From assembly GCF_035325945.1 (NCBI RefSeq), contig NZ_DAOKYX010000006.1, positions 1-64,000 of the forward strand: a DNA stretch of 64,000 bases, read 5' to 3'. A model generated the notes under the pieces. It saw only the letters and a list, made by a program, of their open reading frames with translations. It was not told the DNA's origin and ran no database searches. Source of the stretch: Parvibaculum sp035325945 (lineage in GTDB: Bacteria > Pseudomonadota > Alphaproteobacteria > Parvibaculales > Parvibaculaceae). Positions 34,475 to 42,542 of the stretch are shown one piece after another; positions within the stretch are counted from its first letter, which is position 1; each line of letters opens with the position of its first letter. Both the position numbers and the translations under genes were made by a program.

Positions 34475-34731
34475 CCCGTTCCTCCCGTCGCCCACACTCC
34501 CATGCCGCCGGGCCATCTTCGCCCGTGACGCGCACAGAATAACCACAGAACGGCGCATTGGAACCCTTGGGTGGTCCGGTGCCGGCATCATGCGAGCCGT
34601 CATCCCTGTCGCGCGACCCCCCGCGGCTTTGCGCATCGCGCCCCGCTGTGGTTAAACCGTGTTCAAGGACAATCCCGTCGTCCCGGGCCCGGCTTGCGAT
34701 CGATCGGCCGGCCGCGATCGAAGGAGTTCAA

Positions 34732-35370
34732 ATGACGCGCAATCGTCTGATCATCATCGTCGCCGCGCTCGCGCTTGCCGCCATCATCGCGCTGGCGCTC
34801 GGGCCCAGCGGCGGCCTTGTCAGCAAGGGGCCATCCGGCGAGGGCGGCGCAGAGGTGCAGACGAGCGGCGAAGCGAAGGTCGGCGGCCCGTTCACCCTTG
34901 TCGATCAGACGGGCAAGGCCGTCACCGATGCCGATTTCCGCGGCAAATACATGCTGATCTATTTCGGCTTCACCTTCTGCCCCGATGTCTGCCCGACCGA
35001 ATTGCAGGTGATGTCGGGCGCGCTGGAAAAACTCGCCGACAAGGCCGCAAACGTGCAGCCCGTCTTCATCACCGTCGATCCGGAGCGCGACACGCCCGAA
35101 ATCCTCTCGAAATATGTCCGGCAGTTCGATCCGCGCCTGATCGGCCTCACCGGATCGCCCGAGCAGATCGCCGCCGTCGCCAAGGAGTACCGGGTCTATT
35201 ACGGAAAGGTGAAGGAGGAGGCCGAGGACGGCCAGTCGCATGCCGACGACTATACGGTCGATCACTCCTCGATCGTCTATCTCATGGGGCCGGACGGCAA
35301 GTTCCTGACCTTCTTCCCGCCCGGCACGAGCCCGGAGCAGATGGCGGAGAAGATCGCCTCATTTCTCTGA
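34732..35370 (+). CDS. SCO1/SenC/PrrC-family copper chaperone
   Basis: Membrane-anchored thioredoxin-fold protein of 212 residues that helps deliver copper to the Cu-A centre of cytochrome c oxidase. An N-terminal helix (residues 5-24) anchors it; the copper ligands are C83 and C87 (FCPDVCP) and H178 (YTVDHSSIVYL). The ATG at 34732 has AAGGAG upstream. No oxidase genes are adjacent, and the nearby RegB/RegA pair is consistent with the association of SenC/PrrC with that regulon in other species, where prrC sits in the same locus. Confidence 0.92.
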   Translation: MTRNRLIIIVAALALAAIIALALGPSGGLVSKGPSGEGGAEVQTSGEAKVGGPFTLVDQTGKAVTDADFRGKYMLIYFGFTFCPDVCPTELQVMSGALEKLADKAANVQPVFITVDPERDTPEILSKYVRQFDPRLIGLTGSPEQIAAVAKEYRVYYGKVKEEAEDGQSHADDYTVDHSSIVYLMGPDGKFLTFFPPGTSPEQMAEKIASFL

Positions 35371-35766
35371 GGACCTCTGACGGCGCTCCAGGCGCCGCGC
35401 ACGGGAGACCACCCAGGTTTCCACGGGCGCGACTTGACGAATGGCCCTCCCCGCCCCTATTTTCCGTCCATGGACAGGAAACGGCCCGCAGCGCTCGCAC
35501 TTACCGGCGCGCTCCTTCTGGAGCACGGGCTTCTCTGCGCCTGAGCGCAGAACACAGAACGATCTCACCCATAGTTTCCGATATTCCGTCCGATGCGCCA
35601 GCGAGCGAGCCTCGCTTGTGCAAGACCTTCAGCGGTCCGTCATGAAAACGAATTTCAGCTTGCGACTTATCTCCGACTGCCGGACCTTGCGCCCGTGGCA
35701 GTCCGGCAGTCCCGTGTTTCAACGACACGTCTCCGCCACATCCTTCGCCTTTCCATGGAGACAGAC
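35371..35766 (+). promoter_or_regulatory. leuA leader region with overlapping small ORF and hairpins
   Basis: This 396-bp stretch before leuA has no ordinary gene. It holds a hairpin TCTGCGC-CTGA-GCGCAGA (35534-35551), a 42-codon ORF from ATG 35642 ending in a TGA at 35768-35770 that overlaps the leuA ATG, and inside that ORF a perfect 10-bp inverted repeat, GACTGCCGGA (35675-35684) with TCCGGCAGTC (35702-35711), followed by CGTGT/ACACG. The layout suggests leader-peptide or translational-coupling control of leuA, but no run of Leu codons is present. Confidence 0.5.
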
Positions 35767-35770
35767 ATGA
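35642..35770 (+). CDS. Possible 42-residue leader ORF overlapping leuA
   Basis: ATG at 35642 opens a reading frame beginning MKTNFSLRLISDCRTLRPW and stopping with an ATGA overlap on leuA. There are four Leu residues in the first 17 codons but no consecutive Leu run, and the Shine-Dalgarno is weak. It may be a real leader peptide with the internal hairpin as control element, or chance. Confidence 0.35.
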   Translation: MKTNFSLRLISDCRTLRPWQSGSPVFQRHVSATSFAFPWRQT

Positions 35771-37461
35771 TGTTGAAGAACCCTGCCGAGAAATATCGCG
35801 CCTTTCCGCCGATCGATCTGCCCGATCGCCGCTGGCCCAATAACGTCATCACCAGGCCGCCGATCTGGATGAGCACCGATCTGCGCGACGGCAATCAGGC
35901 CCTCTTCGAGCCCATGAACGCCGACCGCAAGTTGCGCATGTTCGAGATGCTGGTCCGGATCGGGTTCAAGCATATCGAGGCGGGCTTTCCGGCCGCCTCC
36001 GAAACCGATTTCGGCTTCATCCGCAAGCTGATCGAGGAGAACAAGGCACCGGGCGACGTGCATATCGAGGTGCTGACCCAGGCGCGGCCCGAACTCATCG
36101 AGCGCACCTTCGAGGCGCTCAAGGGCGCGAAGAACGCCATTCTCCATTTCTACAATGCGACGGCGCCGAACTTCCGCGAGATCGTCTTCAATCAGGGCAA
36201 GCAGGGCGTGAAGGCGATCGCGACCGAAAGCGCGCGCCAGATCAAGGAACTCGCGGCCGGACAGCCGGAAACCAACTGGACGTTCCAGTACAGCCCCGAG
36301 GTCTTCTCGGGCACCGAACTCGACTTCGCCAAGGAAGTCGTCGATGCGGTGACCGAGGTGTGGGACGCGAACCCCGAGCGCAAGGTCATCATCAATCTGC
36401 CGGCGACCGTCGAGATGGCGACGCCCAACATCTATGCCGACCAGATCGAATGGATGCACCGGAACCTGAAGCGCCGCGACGGCATCATCATCTCCGTCCA
36501 TCCGCATAACGACCGCGGCACGGCGGTGGCGGCGACGGAACTCGCCGTCATGGCGGGCGCCGACCGGGTCGAGGGCTGCCTCTTCGGCCATGGCGAGCGC
36601 ACGGGCAATGTCGATCTCGTCACTCTGGCGCTGAACCTCTACAGCCAGGGCATCGATCCCGGCCTCGACTTCTCGCAGATCAACGAGATCGCGCGCACGG
36701 TCGAATATTGCACGCAGCTGCCCATTCATCCGCGCCATCCCTATGTGGGCGACCTCGTCTTCACGGCCTTTTCGGGCTCGCATCAGGACGCGATCAAGAA
36801 GGGCTTCGCCGCGCGAAAGGAAGGCGACATCTGGGAAGTGCCCTATCTGCCGATCGACCCGGCCGATGTCGGGCGCACCTATGAATCGATCATTCGCGTC
36901 AACAGCCAGTCGGGCAAGGGCGGCATCTCCTATCTTCTGGAGACGGAGTATGGCCTCGCCCTGCCGCGCCGGTTGCAGGTGGAATTCTCGGCCGCCGTCC
37001 AGAAGGTGACGGACGACACCGGCAAGGAAGTGTCCGCGGCGGAGATCTACGGCATTTTCGAGAAGGAATATCTGACCGCGAAGGAGCCGCTCGAATATCT
37101 GGGCCATACGCTCTTCGACGAGGGCGGCCAGCAGGGCGTCAGGCTCCGCATCCGCCGCTTCGGCGTCGAGGAAACCGTGACCGGCCTCGGCAACGGGCCG
37201 ATCGACGCGCTGATGCAGGCGCTCGCCGTGCCGGTGCTCGTGCGCCAGTATGAGGAGCGCTCGATCGGACAGGGCGCGGACGCCAAGGCCGTCGCCTATG
37301 TCGAGGTGGCGGAAAACGGCGTGCCGGGCGACATTTTCGGCGTCGGCATCGACCCCAACATCATCACCGCCTCCTTCAAGGCGGTGATCAGCGGCGCGAA
37401 CCGCGTGGCCAGGCGCTATTCGTCCGATGAGCAGAAGCAGCGCTTCGCGGGCAAGGCCTGA
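35767..37461 (+). CDS. leuA: 2-isopropylmalate synthase
   Basis: Condenses acetyl-CoA with 2-ketoisovalerate, the first committed step of leucine synthesis. 564 residues, the long LeuA form: catalytic (beta/alpha)8 domain with STDLRDGNQALFEP and metal-binding HPHNDRG, a linker, and the C-terminal regulatory LeuA dimer domain (from about residue 430). The ATG at 35767 has GGAG seven bases upstream; an in-frame ATG at 35755 does not. A GC-rich hairpin lies downstream at 37479-37509. Leucine feedback regulation is expected from the C-terminal domain. Confidence 0.95.
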   Translation: MMLKNPAEKYRAFPPIDLPDRRWPNNVITRPPIWMSTDLRDGNQALFEPMNADRKLRMFEMLVRIGFKHIEAGFPAASETDFGFIRKLIEENKAPGDVHIEVLTQARPELIERTFEALKGAKNAILHFYNATAPNFREIVFNQGKQGVKAIATESARQIKELAAGQPETNWTFQYSPEVFSGTELDFAKEVVDAVTEVWDANPERKVIINLPATVEMATPNIYADQIEWMHRNLKRRDGIIISVHPHNDRGTAVAATELAVMAGADRVEGCLFGHGERTGNVDLVTLALNLYSQGIDPGLDFSQINEIARTVEYCTQLPIHPRHPYVGDLVFTAFSGSHQDAIKKGFAARKEGDIWEVPYLPIDPADVGRTYESIIRVNSQSGKGGISYLLETEYGLALPRRLQVEFSAAVQKVTDDTGKEVSAAEIYGIFEKEYLTAKEPLEYLGHTLFDEGGQQGVRLRIRRFGVEETVTGLGNGPIDALMQALAVPVLVRQYEERSIGQGADAKAVAYVEVAENGVPGDIFGVGIDPNIITASFKAVISGANRVARRYSSDEQKQRFAGKA

Positions 37462-37478
37462 GCCCCGAAAAGGATCGA

Positions 37479-37509
37479 GACGAGGAGGTCCGGGTCGGGC
37501 CTCCTCGTC
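37479..37509 (+). terminator. Probable terminator hairpin after leuA
   Basis: GACGAGGAGG pairs with CCTCCTCGTC (10 bp, 11-nt loop), 17 bp after the stop, followed only by ATCTCTAC, so the T run is poor. Confidence 0.5.
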
Positions 37510-37638
37510 ATCTCTACAAAAATGCCAATGATTACAAAGACTTGAAACCACGCAAGAATTGCCTGGCTGCCCGCCCGGCGGAGCCCTATATTATGCTGCA
37601 TCGCACCATTCGCGGGGCGGGTCGAAAGCAGGTGTTTG

Positions 37639-38919
37639 GTGCTCTATCAGTTTTATGAACTCAATCATGCGGCCATGATGCCGTTGCGCGTGGCGGCCGA
37701 GTTCAATCTCTGGGCCCTTCGCCATCCTCTCAATCCCTTCACCGAGACGCCCGGCGCCAAGTCATGGGCGGCCGCGCTCGAAGTTTTCGAGAATGTGACG
37801 CGGCGTTACGGCAAGCCGAAATTCGGCCTCGACGAAACCGAGATCGACGGCCGCGCCGTGCCCGTGGTCGAGCGCATCGTCTGGGAGCGCTCCTTCGGCC
37901 GCGTCATCCATTTCGAACGCGAGCCTTCCGCCGTCAGGGGCCTTGCCCAGCCGAAGCTTCTCATCGTCGCGCCCATGTCGGGCCATTACGCGACGCTTCT
38001 GCGCGGCACGGTCGAGGCGATGCTGCCTCATTGCGAGGTCTACATCACCGACTGGGCGGATGCGCGCATGGTGCCGCTGGCGCTCGGCCGCTTCGACCTC
38101 AACGACTATATCGATTATGTGATCGAGATGTGCCGGGCCCTCGGCCCCGACCTTCATGTGCTCGCGGTCTGCCAGCCTTCGGTGCCGGTCTTCGCCGCCG
38201 TCGCGCTCATGAACGAGGACAAGGACCCGGCAAGCCCCCTCAGCATGACGCTGATGGGCGGCCCGATCGACACGCGCGAAAGCCCGACCGAAGTGAACCG
38301 GCTGGCGACCGAACGCGGGACGGAATGGTACGAGCGCCACGTCATTACCACCGTGCCCTTCCCCTATCCGGGCGTCATGCGGCGGGTCTATCCCGGCTTC
38401 GTCCAGCTTTCGGGCTTCATGGCGATGAACCTCGACCGGCACATGGACGCGCATTGGGACTTTTTCGACCATCTCGTCAAAGGCGATGGCGAGAGCGCCC
38501 AGAAGCACCGGGAGTTCTATGACGAATATCTCTCCGTCATGGACATGACGGCTGAGTTCTATCTGCAGACCGTGGACGAGGTCTTCGTCCGCCACCTTCT
38601 GCCCAAGGGCGAGTTCATGCATCGCGGCAGGCCCGTCCGTCCGCAGGCCATCACGCGGACGGCGCTCATGACGGTGGAGGGCGAGAAGGACGACATTTCA
38701 GGCGTCGGCCAGACCAGGGCCGCCCACAAGCTCGCAAGCGCGCTTGCCCCCTCGATGCGCGATCACTGGGAGCAACCGGGCGCCGGGCATTATGGCGTCT
38801 TCAACGGCTCGCGCTGGCGCGAGGAGATCGCGCCTCGCGTCCGCGCCTTCATGGACCGCCACGGAGCGCAATCCGCGCCAAGGACGAAGGCCGCCGGGCG
38901 CGGCCAGCGGCGGAAGTGA
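37639..38919 (+). CDS. phaZ: Intracellular polyhydroxyalkanoate depolymerase
   Basis: Mobilises stored PHA granules. 426 residues from a GTG at 37639 (V/M-LYQFYELNHAAMMPLR, the typical family N terminus; a TTG three bases upstream is an alternative). The alpha/beta-hydrolase core contains VAPMSGHYATLLRGT, the catalytic nucleophile C178 in VLAVCQPSVP, and a C-terminal catalytic His region PGAGHYGVFNGSRW. The C terminus ends in a Lys/Arg-rich tail. No signal peptide, consistent with cytosolic granule association. It is monocistronic and no phaC or phaP lies next to it. Confidence 0.93.
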   Translation: MLYQFYELNHAAMMPLRVAAEFNLWALRHPLNPFTETPGAKSWAAALEVFENVTRRYGKPKFGLDETEIDGRAVPVVERIVWERSFGRVIHFEREPSAVRGLAQPKLLIVAPMSGHYATLLRGTVEAMLPHCEVYITDWADARMVPLALGRFDLNDYIDYVIEMCRALGPDLHVLAVCQPSVPVFAAVALMNEDKDPASPLSMTLMGGPIDTRESPTEVNRLATERGTEWYERHVITTVPFPYPGVMRRVYPGFVQLSGFMAMNLDRHMDAHWDFFDHLVKGDGESAQKHREFYDEYLSVMDMTAEFYLQTVDEVFVRHLLPKGEFMHRGRPVRPQAITRTALMTVEGEKDDISGVGQTRAAHKLASALAPSMRDHWEQPGAGHYGVFNGSRWREEIAPRVRAFMDRHGAQSAPRTKAAGRGQRRK

Positions 38920-39095
38920 CGCCCCGCATCAAATAGGTTTCGGCATCCCCACGATGCCCCGCGAAGACGGCGCAAATTCGTGGCATGCTTGATCATGATT
39001 CGGCTCTATGCGTTTCGCGTCGTTCGAGGCAATCCTGGCTCGCGCAGGCCGCCATCGGCGGCGCTCAGTCGACTGGTGAAAGAGTTCGCCACCCC

Positions 39096-39899
39096 ATGCC
39101 CAAATCCGCCAAGGCGGCTTCGCTGCATATCGACTATCTCGACATAGACGGACGCAAGGTGCCCGTCACCGCCCGACATAATCCGCGCGCGCGGCGCATC
39201 ATCGTGCGCGTCGATCTGGCGGCGGGCTCCGTCGAGGTCACATCGCCATCGAGACGCAACATGGCGCAGGCCCTTCTCTTCGCGCATGAGCAGCGCGACT
39301 GGATCGCCGAGCGTCTCGAACAGGTGCCCCCGCCCGTTCCCTTCAAGAACGGCGCGCATATTCCCTTTCGCGGCAAGGAACATCTGATCCGCCATATCGG
39401 CGCCAGGCGCGCGGAGGCGCTGGGCGTCGGCGAGAGCGTGCGCGGTCCGGTCTGGCGCGTGCGCGCCGCGGAAACGGGCGGCCTGCCGGAGATCCGCGTG
39501 ACCGGCCATCCGGCCTTCGTGCAGCGCCGCGTCGGCGACTGGCTCAAGGCGCAGGCCCGTCTCGAACTCAACGAAAAGGCGCTCGCCTATGCGGATACCT
39601 TCGGTGTCCGTCCCTCGCGCATCACCATGCGCGACCAGACGAGCCGCTGGGGATCGTGCTCGACCTCGCGCGCGCTTTCCTTTTCGTGGCGCCTCATCAT
39701 GGCGCCGCCGCATGTGCTCGAATATGTCGCCGCGCATGAGGTCGCGCATCTGCGCTACATGAACCACGGGCCGCGTTTCTGGGCGCTCGTCGCGGAAGCC
39801 TTCCCCAATTACGAACCGGCGAAGAACTGGCTCGAGGTCAACGGGCCGAGCCTCCATCGCTATGGCGCGGGACCCTATCTCGACATCGCGGCGGACTGA
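39096..39899 (+). CDS. YgjP-like M48-related metallopeptidase (WLM/SprT-like)
   Basis: A 267-residue zinc metalloprotease-like protein. N-terminal half contains RHNPRARRIIVRVD and the DUF45 pattern; the metal site is AAHEVAHLRYMNHGPRFWALV (HExxH plus downstream H). The motif QTSRWGSCSTSRALSFSWRLIMAP is diagnostic of the YgjP/UTP-pyrophosphatase-related metal-dependent hydrolases. Function in the cell is unknown. Upstream in-frame codons exist, but the ATG at 39096 best matches the family length. Confidence 0.85.
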   Translation: MPKSAKAASLHIDYLDIDGRKVPVTARHNPRARRIIVRVDLAAGSVEVTSPSRRNMAQALLFAHEQRDWIAERLEQVPPPVPFKNGAHIPFRGKEHLIRHIGARRAEALGVGESVRGPVWRVRAAETGGLPEIRVTGHPAFVQRRVGDWLKAQARLELNEKALAYADTFGVRPSRITMRDQTSRWGSCSTSRALSFSWRLIMAPPHVLEYVAAHEVAHLRYMNHGPRFWALVAEAFPNYEPAKNWLEVNGPSLHRYGAGPYLDIAAD

Positions 39900-39912
39900 C
39901 GCGCGCTGCCTC

Positions 39913-42237
39913 TCAGCGATTGTCGTTCGGGTGTCCGGGCGCAAGCGCCGAGGGCGGCTCGTTGCTCGAGGACGCGCCGAACAGCCGCTCGAAGAAGCCC
40001 GGCTCCTCCCAGTCGCGCCTGCGGTTCGGATCGGCTTCGCCCTGATCGCCGGCCGGCGCCTGCTGCGGCTCCTCGGCTTGCGCCACGCCCCGGTTCGGCG
40101 GATAGGCGCCGGGAATGTCGGCGACCGGCAGGCCCGTCTGTGTACGGACCATGAAATCATGCCAGATGGTGGCGGGCAGGCTGCCTCCCGTCACCTTCTT
40201 CATGGGCGCGCGATTGTCGTTGCCGACCCACACGCCGACCACGAGATCGGCCGTGTAGCCGACGAACCAGGCATCGCGGAAATCCTGGCTGGTGCCGGTC
40301 TTGCCTGCGGTGGGCCGGTCGGAGAGCGCCGCCTTGCGGCCGGTGCCGTCTATCATCACGCCCCGCAGCATGTAGTTCATCTCGCCCAGAACCTCGTCGT
40401 TCATCACCCGGCCGAGGCCCGAGCCCGAGCGGCGATAGAGCTCGTCGCCATCGCGCGAGTGAACCTCGTCGATGCCATGCGGAATGACGCCATAACCGCC
40501 ATTGGCGAAGGCGGCATAAACACCGGTGAGCTCCAGCAGGTTCACATCGCAGGTGCCGAGCGCGAGCGAGAGATTGGCCGGCAGCGTCGCCTGAATGCCG
40601 AGGCGATGGGCGGCGCGGATGACGTTTCGCACGCCCACCTCCTGCGCCACCTGAACGGCGACGGTGTTGACCGATTCCGCCAGCGCGCGGCGCAGGCTCA
40701 TCGGCCCGTCGAATCGGCCGGAATAGTTCGACGGCGCCCAGTTGCCATATCTGACGGGCCTGTCGATGCGCATGGTTTCAGGCGTGAGCCCATGCTCCAT
40801 CGCCGCCAGATAGACGACCGGCTTGAAGGCGGAGCCGGGCTGACGCTGAGCCTGCACGGCGCGGTTGAACTGGCTCTGCGCATAGGAGCGGCCGCCGACC
40901 ATGGCGCGCACCGCGCCGTCCGGCGTCATGGCGACGAGAGCGGCCTGTGTGGCACCGACCTTGGCGCCGGTTTCGGCAAGCGCCCTGGCCACCACTTCCT
41001 CCGCGACGCGCTGCATGGCGGGGTCGATGGTGGTGCGGACAACGAGATCCGTATTGGGCTCGCCCGCGAAACCGGGAAGCGCATCCGCGATCCAGTCGAC
41101 GAAGTAATTGATCGAGCCCGAACTCGAATAGCCCTCGAGCGTCGCGGGACGGGCATTGGCCTCGCGCGCCATCTCGGGCGTGATGTAGCCCGCATTGACC
41201 ATGTTGCTGAGAACGATGGATGCGCGGCGGCGCGCGAGATCGATGTCGTTGGTCGGCGAATAATGCGAGGGCGCCTTGAGAAGCCCAGCAAGCATGGCCG
41301 CTTCCGAAAGGGTGAGGTTGCGCGCCGCCTTCTTGAAGTAGCGCTCCGACGCGCCTTCGATGCCATAGGCGCCGCCGCCGAAATAGACGCGATTGAGATA
41401 GAGCGTCAGGATCTGCTCTTTCGAGTAGCGGGCCTCGAGCCAGATCGCGAGCAGCATCTCCCGGATCTTGCGGTGAATCGTGCGATCGGGCTTCAGAAAG
41501 ACGTTCTTGGCCAATTGCTGGGTGATGGTCGAGCCGCCCTGCACGACGGTGCCCGCGCGAAAGTTCTCGTAGAGGGCGCGCGCAAGGCCGATCGGATCGA
41601 CGCCGAAATGCCAGTAGAAGCGCTGATCCTCCGTCGCGATGACGGCCTCGGGCACGTAGGAAGGCAGATCGGAAAGCGCGACGCGCCCGCCAAGCAGGTC
41701 GCCGCGATGGCTTAGCGCCTCGCCATTGGCAGCGACGATGGAGAGGGAGGGCGTGTGGGCGACGTCATAGAGGCCGGATGTGTCCGGCAGCGACATCGCA
41801 TAATAGAAAAGAAGCCCGCCGACGCCGATCGCGCCCCAGAGTCCGAGGATGAGCACCCAGTAGAACAGGCCGCGCATGAGGCGCATGCCGCCCCAACGCT
41901 TGCGCGCCCGAGGCTGCGAAGCGGCCTGACGGGAACTCTTGCGCCCATCCGCCAGCGCGGAGAGCATGGGCACCGAACGGGCGCTCGCATCGGCGCGGAG
42001 AACGATCCCCTTCGCCCCGCCCTTTGCTCGCGACGATTTCCTGGCGGGCTTTGATTTTTCCTTGGGCGGGCGCTCCTTCGCGGCCTTGCCGGGCGGAACG
42101 CGCGGGCTCTCCCGGTTGGCATCGACGCCGATGCGCACGGAGCCGAGCCCCGGCACATAGCGCAGCATCCAGTCGCCCGGCCCCTCGCCCCGGCCCCTGC
42201 CGCCGCCCGCTCCACGCCTTTCCTTGTGCGATGCCAT
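39913..42237 (-). CDS. Penicillin-binding protein 1A/1C-type bifunctional peptidoglycan synthase
   Basis: Inner-membrane peptidoglycan synthase of 774 residues. A 120-residue basic cytoplasmic tail is followed by one transmembrane helix (GLFYWVLILGLWGAIGVGGLLFYYA), the glycosyltransferase 51 domain (EDQRFYWHFGVD, GGSTITQQLAKN, KEQILTLYLNRVYFGGGAYGIE) and the transpeptidase domain with SxxK (GSAFKP), SxN (AESVNTVAV) and KTG (TAGKTGTSQDF) motifs. The long Lys/Arg-rich N terminus and a C-terminal Pro/Glu-rich tail are larger than E. coli PBP1a. The ATG at 42237 (MASHKERRG) is preferred over a longer frame. Confidence 0.94.
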   Translation of the reverse strand: MASHKERRGAGGGRGRGEGPGDWMLRYVPGLGSVRIGVDANRESPRVPPGKAAKERPPKEKSKPARKSSRAKGGAKGIVLRADASARSVPMLSALADGRKSSRQAASQPRARKRWGGMRLMRGLFYWVLILGLWGAIGVGGLLFYYAMSLPDTSGLYDVAHTPSLSIVAANGEALSHRGDLLGGRVALSDLPSYVPEAVIATEDQRFYWHFGVDPIGLARALYENFRAGTVVQGGSTITQQLAKNVFLKPDRTIHRKIREMLLAIWLEARYSKEQILTLYLNRVYFGGGAYGIEGASERYFKKAARNLTLSEAAMLAGLLKAPSHYSPTNDIDLARRRASIVLSNMVNAGYITPEMAREANARPATLEGYSSSGSINYFVDWIADALPGFAGEPNTDLVVRTTIDPAMQRVAEEVVARALAETGAKVGATQAALVAMTPDGAVRAMVGGRSYAQSQFNRAVQAQRQPGSAFKPVVYLAAMEHGLTPETMRIDRPVRYGNWAPSNYSGRFDGPMSLRRALAESVNTVAVQVAQEVGVRNVIRAAHRLGIQATLPANLSLALGTCDVNLLELTGVYAAFANGGYGVIPHGIDEVHSRDGDELYRRSGSGLGRVMNDEVLGEMNYMLRGVMIDGTGRKAALSDRPTAGKTGTSQDFRDAWFVGYTADLVVGVWVGNDNRAPMKKVTGGSLPATIWHDFMVRTQTGLPVADIPGAYPPNRGVAQAEEPQQAPAGDQGEADPNRRRDWEEPGFFERLFGASSSNEPPSALAPGHPNDNR

Positions 42238-42542
42238 ATCCGCCTTGCGTAAAGCCTGCCGAGCCGGGCTCCGGGGTCTGATTTGCGGTGTCAAAATAGC
42301 AGCCCGTCGGGCCCGCCGCCAAACGCCGCCGGCGGCGCCCGCGACATGAAACAAAATCATGGTCGAATCAGGGCGTGCCGCCCCGACCTACCGCGCCCCT
42401 GCCACAAAGCGCGGCAAATGCAAGCGGGGCGAGGGAGCAATTGTGACCATTTAACGAAATCTAGAAGAAACTTTCCAAAACTCCATCCATCAGCCGTTTT
42501 CGCCGAAGGATCGGCGAGCGGCTCCAGGGGTGGAAAAAAGGC
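42238..42542. other. Divergent non-coding spacer between PBP1A and chemoreceptor genes
   Basis: 305 bp without a gene. It contains an AT-rich patch at about 42440-42490 before the chemoreceptor ribosome site (GGGGTGGAAAAAAGG). I see no clear palindrome or terminator in it. Confidence 0.6.

Noticed and set aside
34540..34654. TAACCACA at 34540 and TGTGGTTA at 34647 as DnaA boxes
   Set aside because: Both differ from TTATCCACA, only two occur over 115 bp, and the region is an ordinary promoter zone upstream of SCO1.
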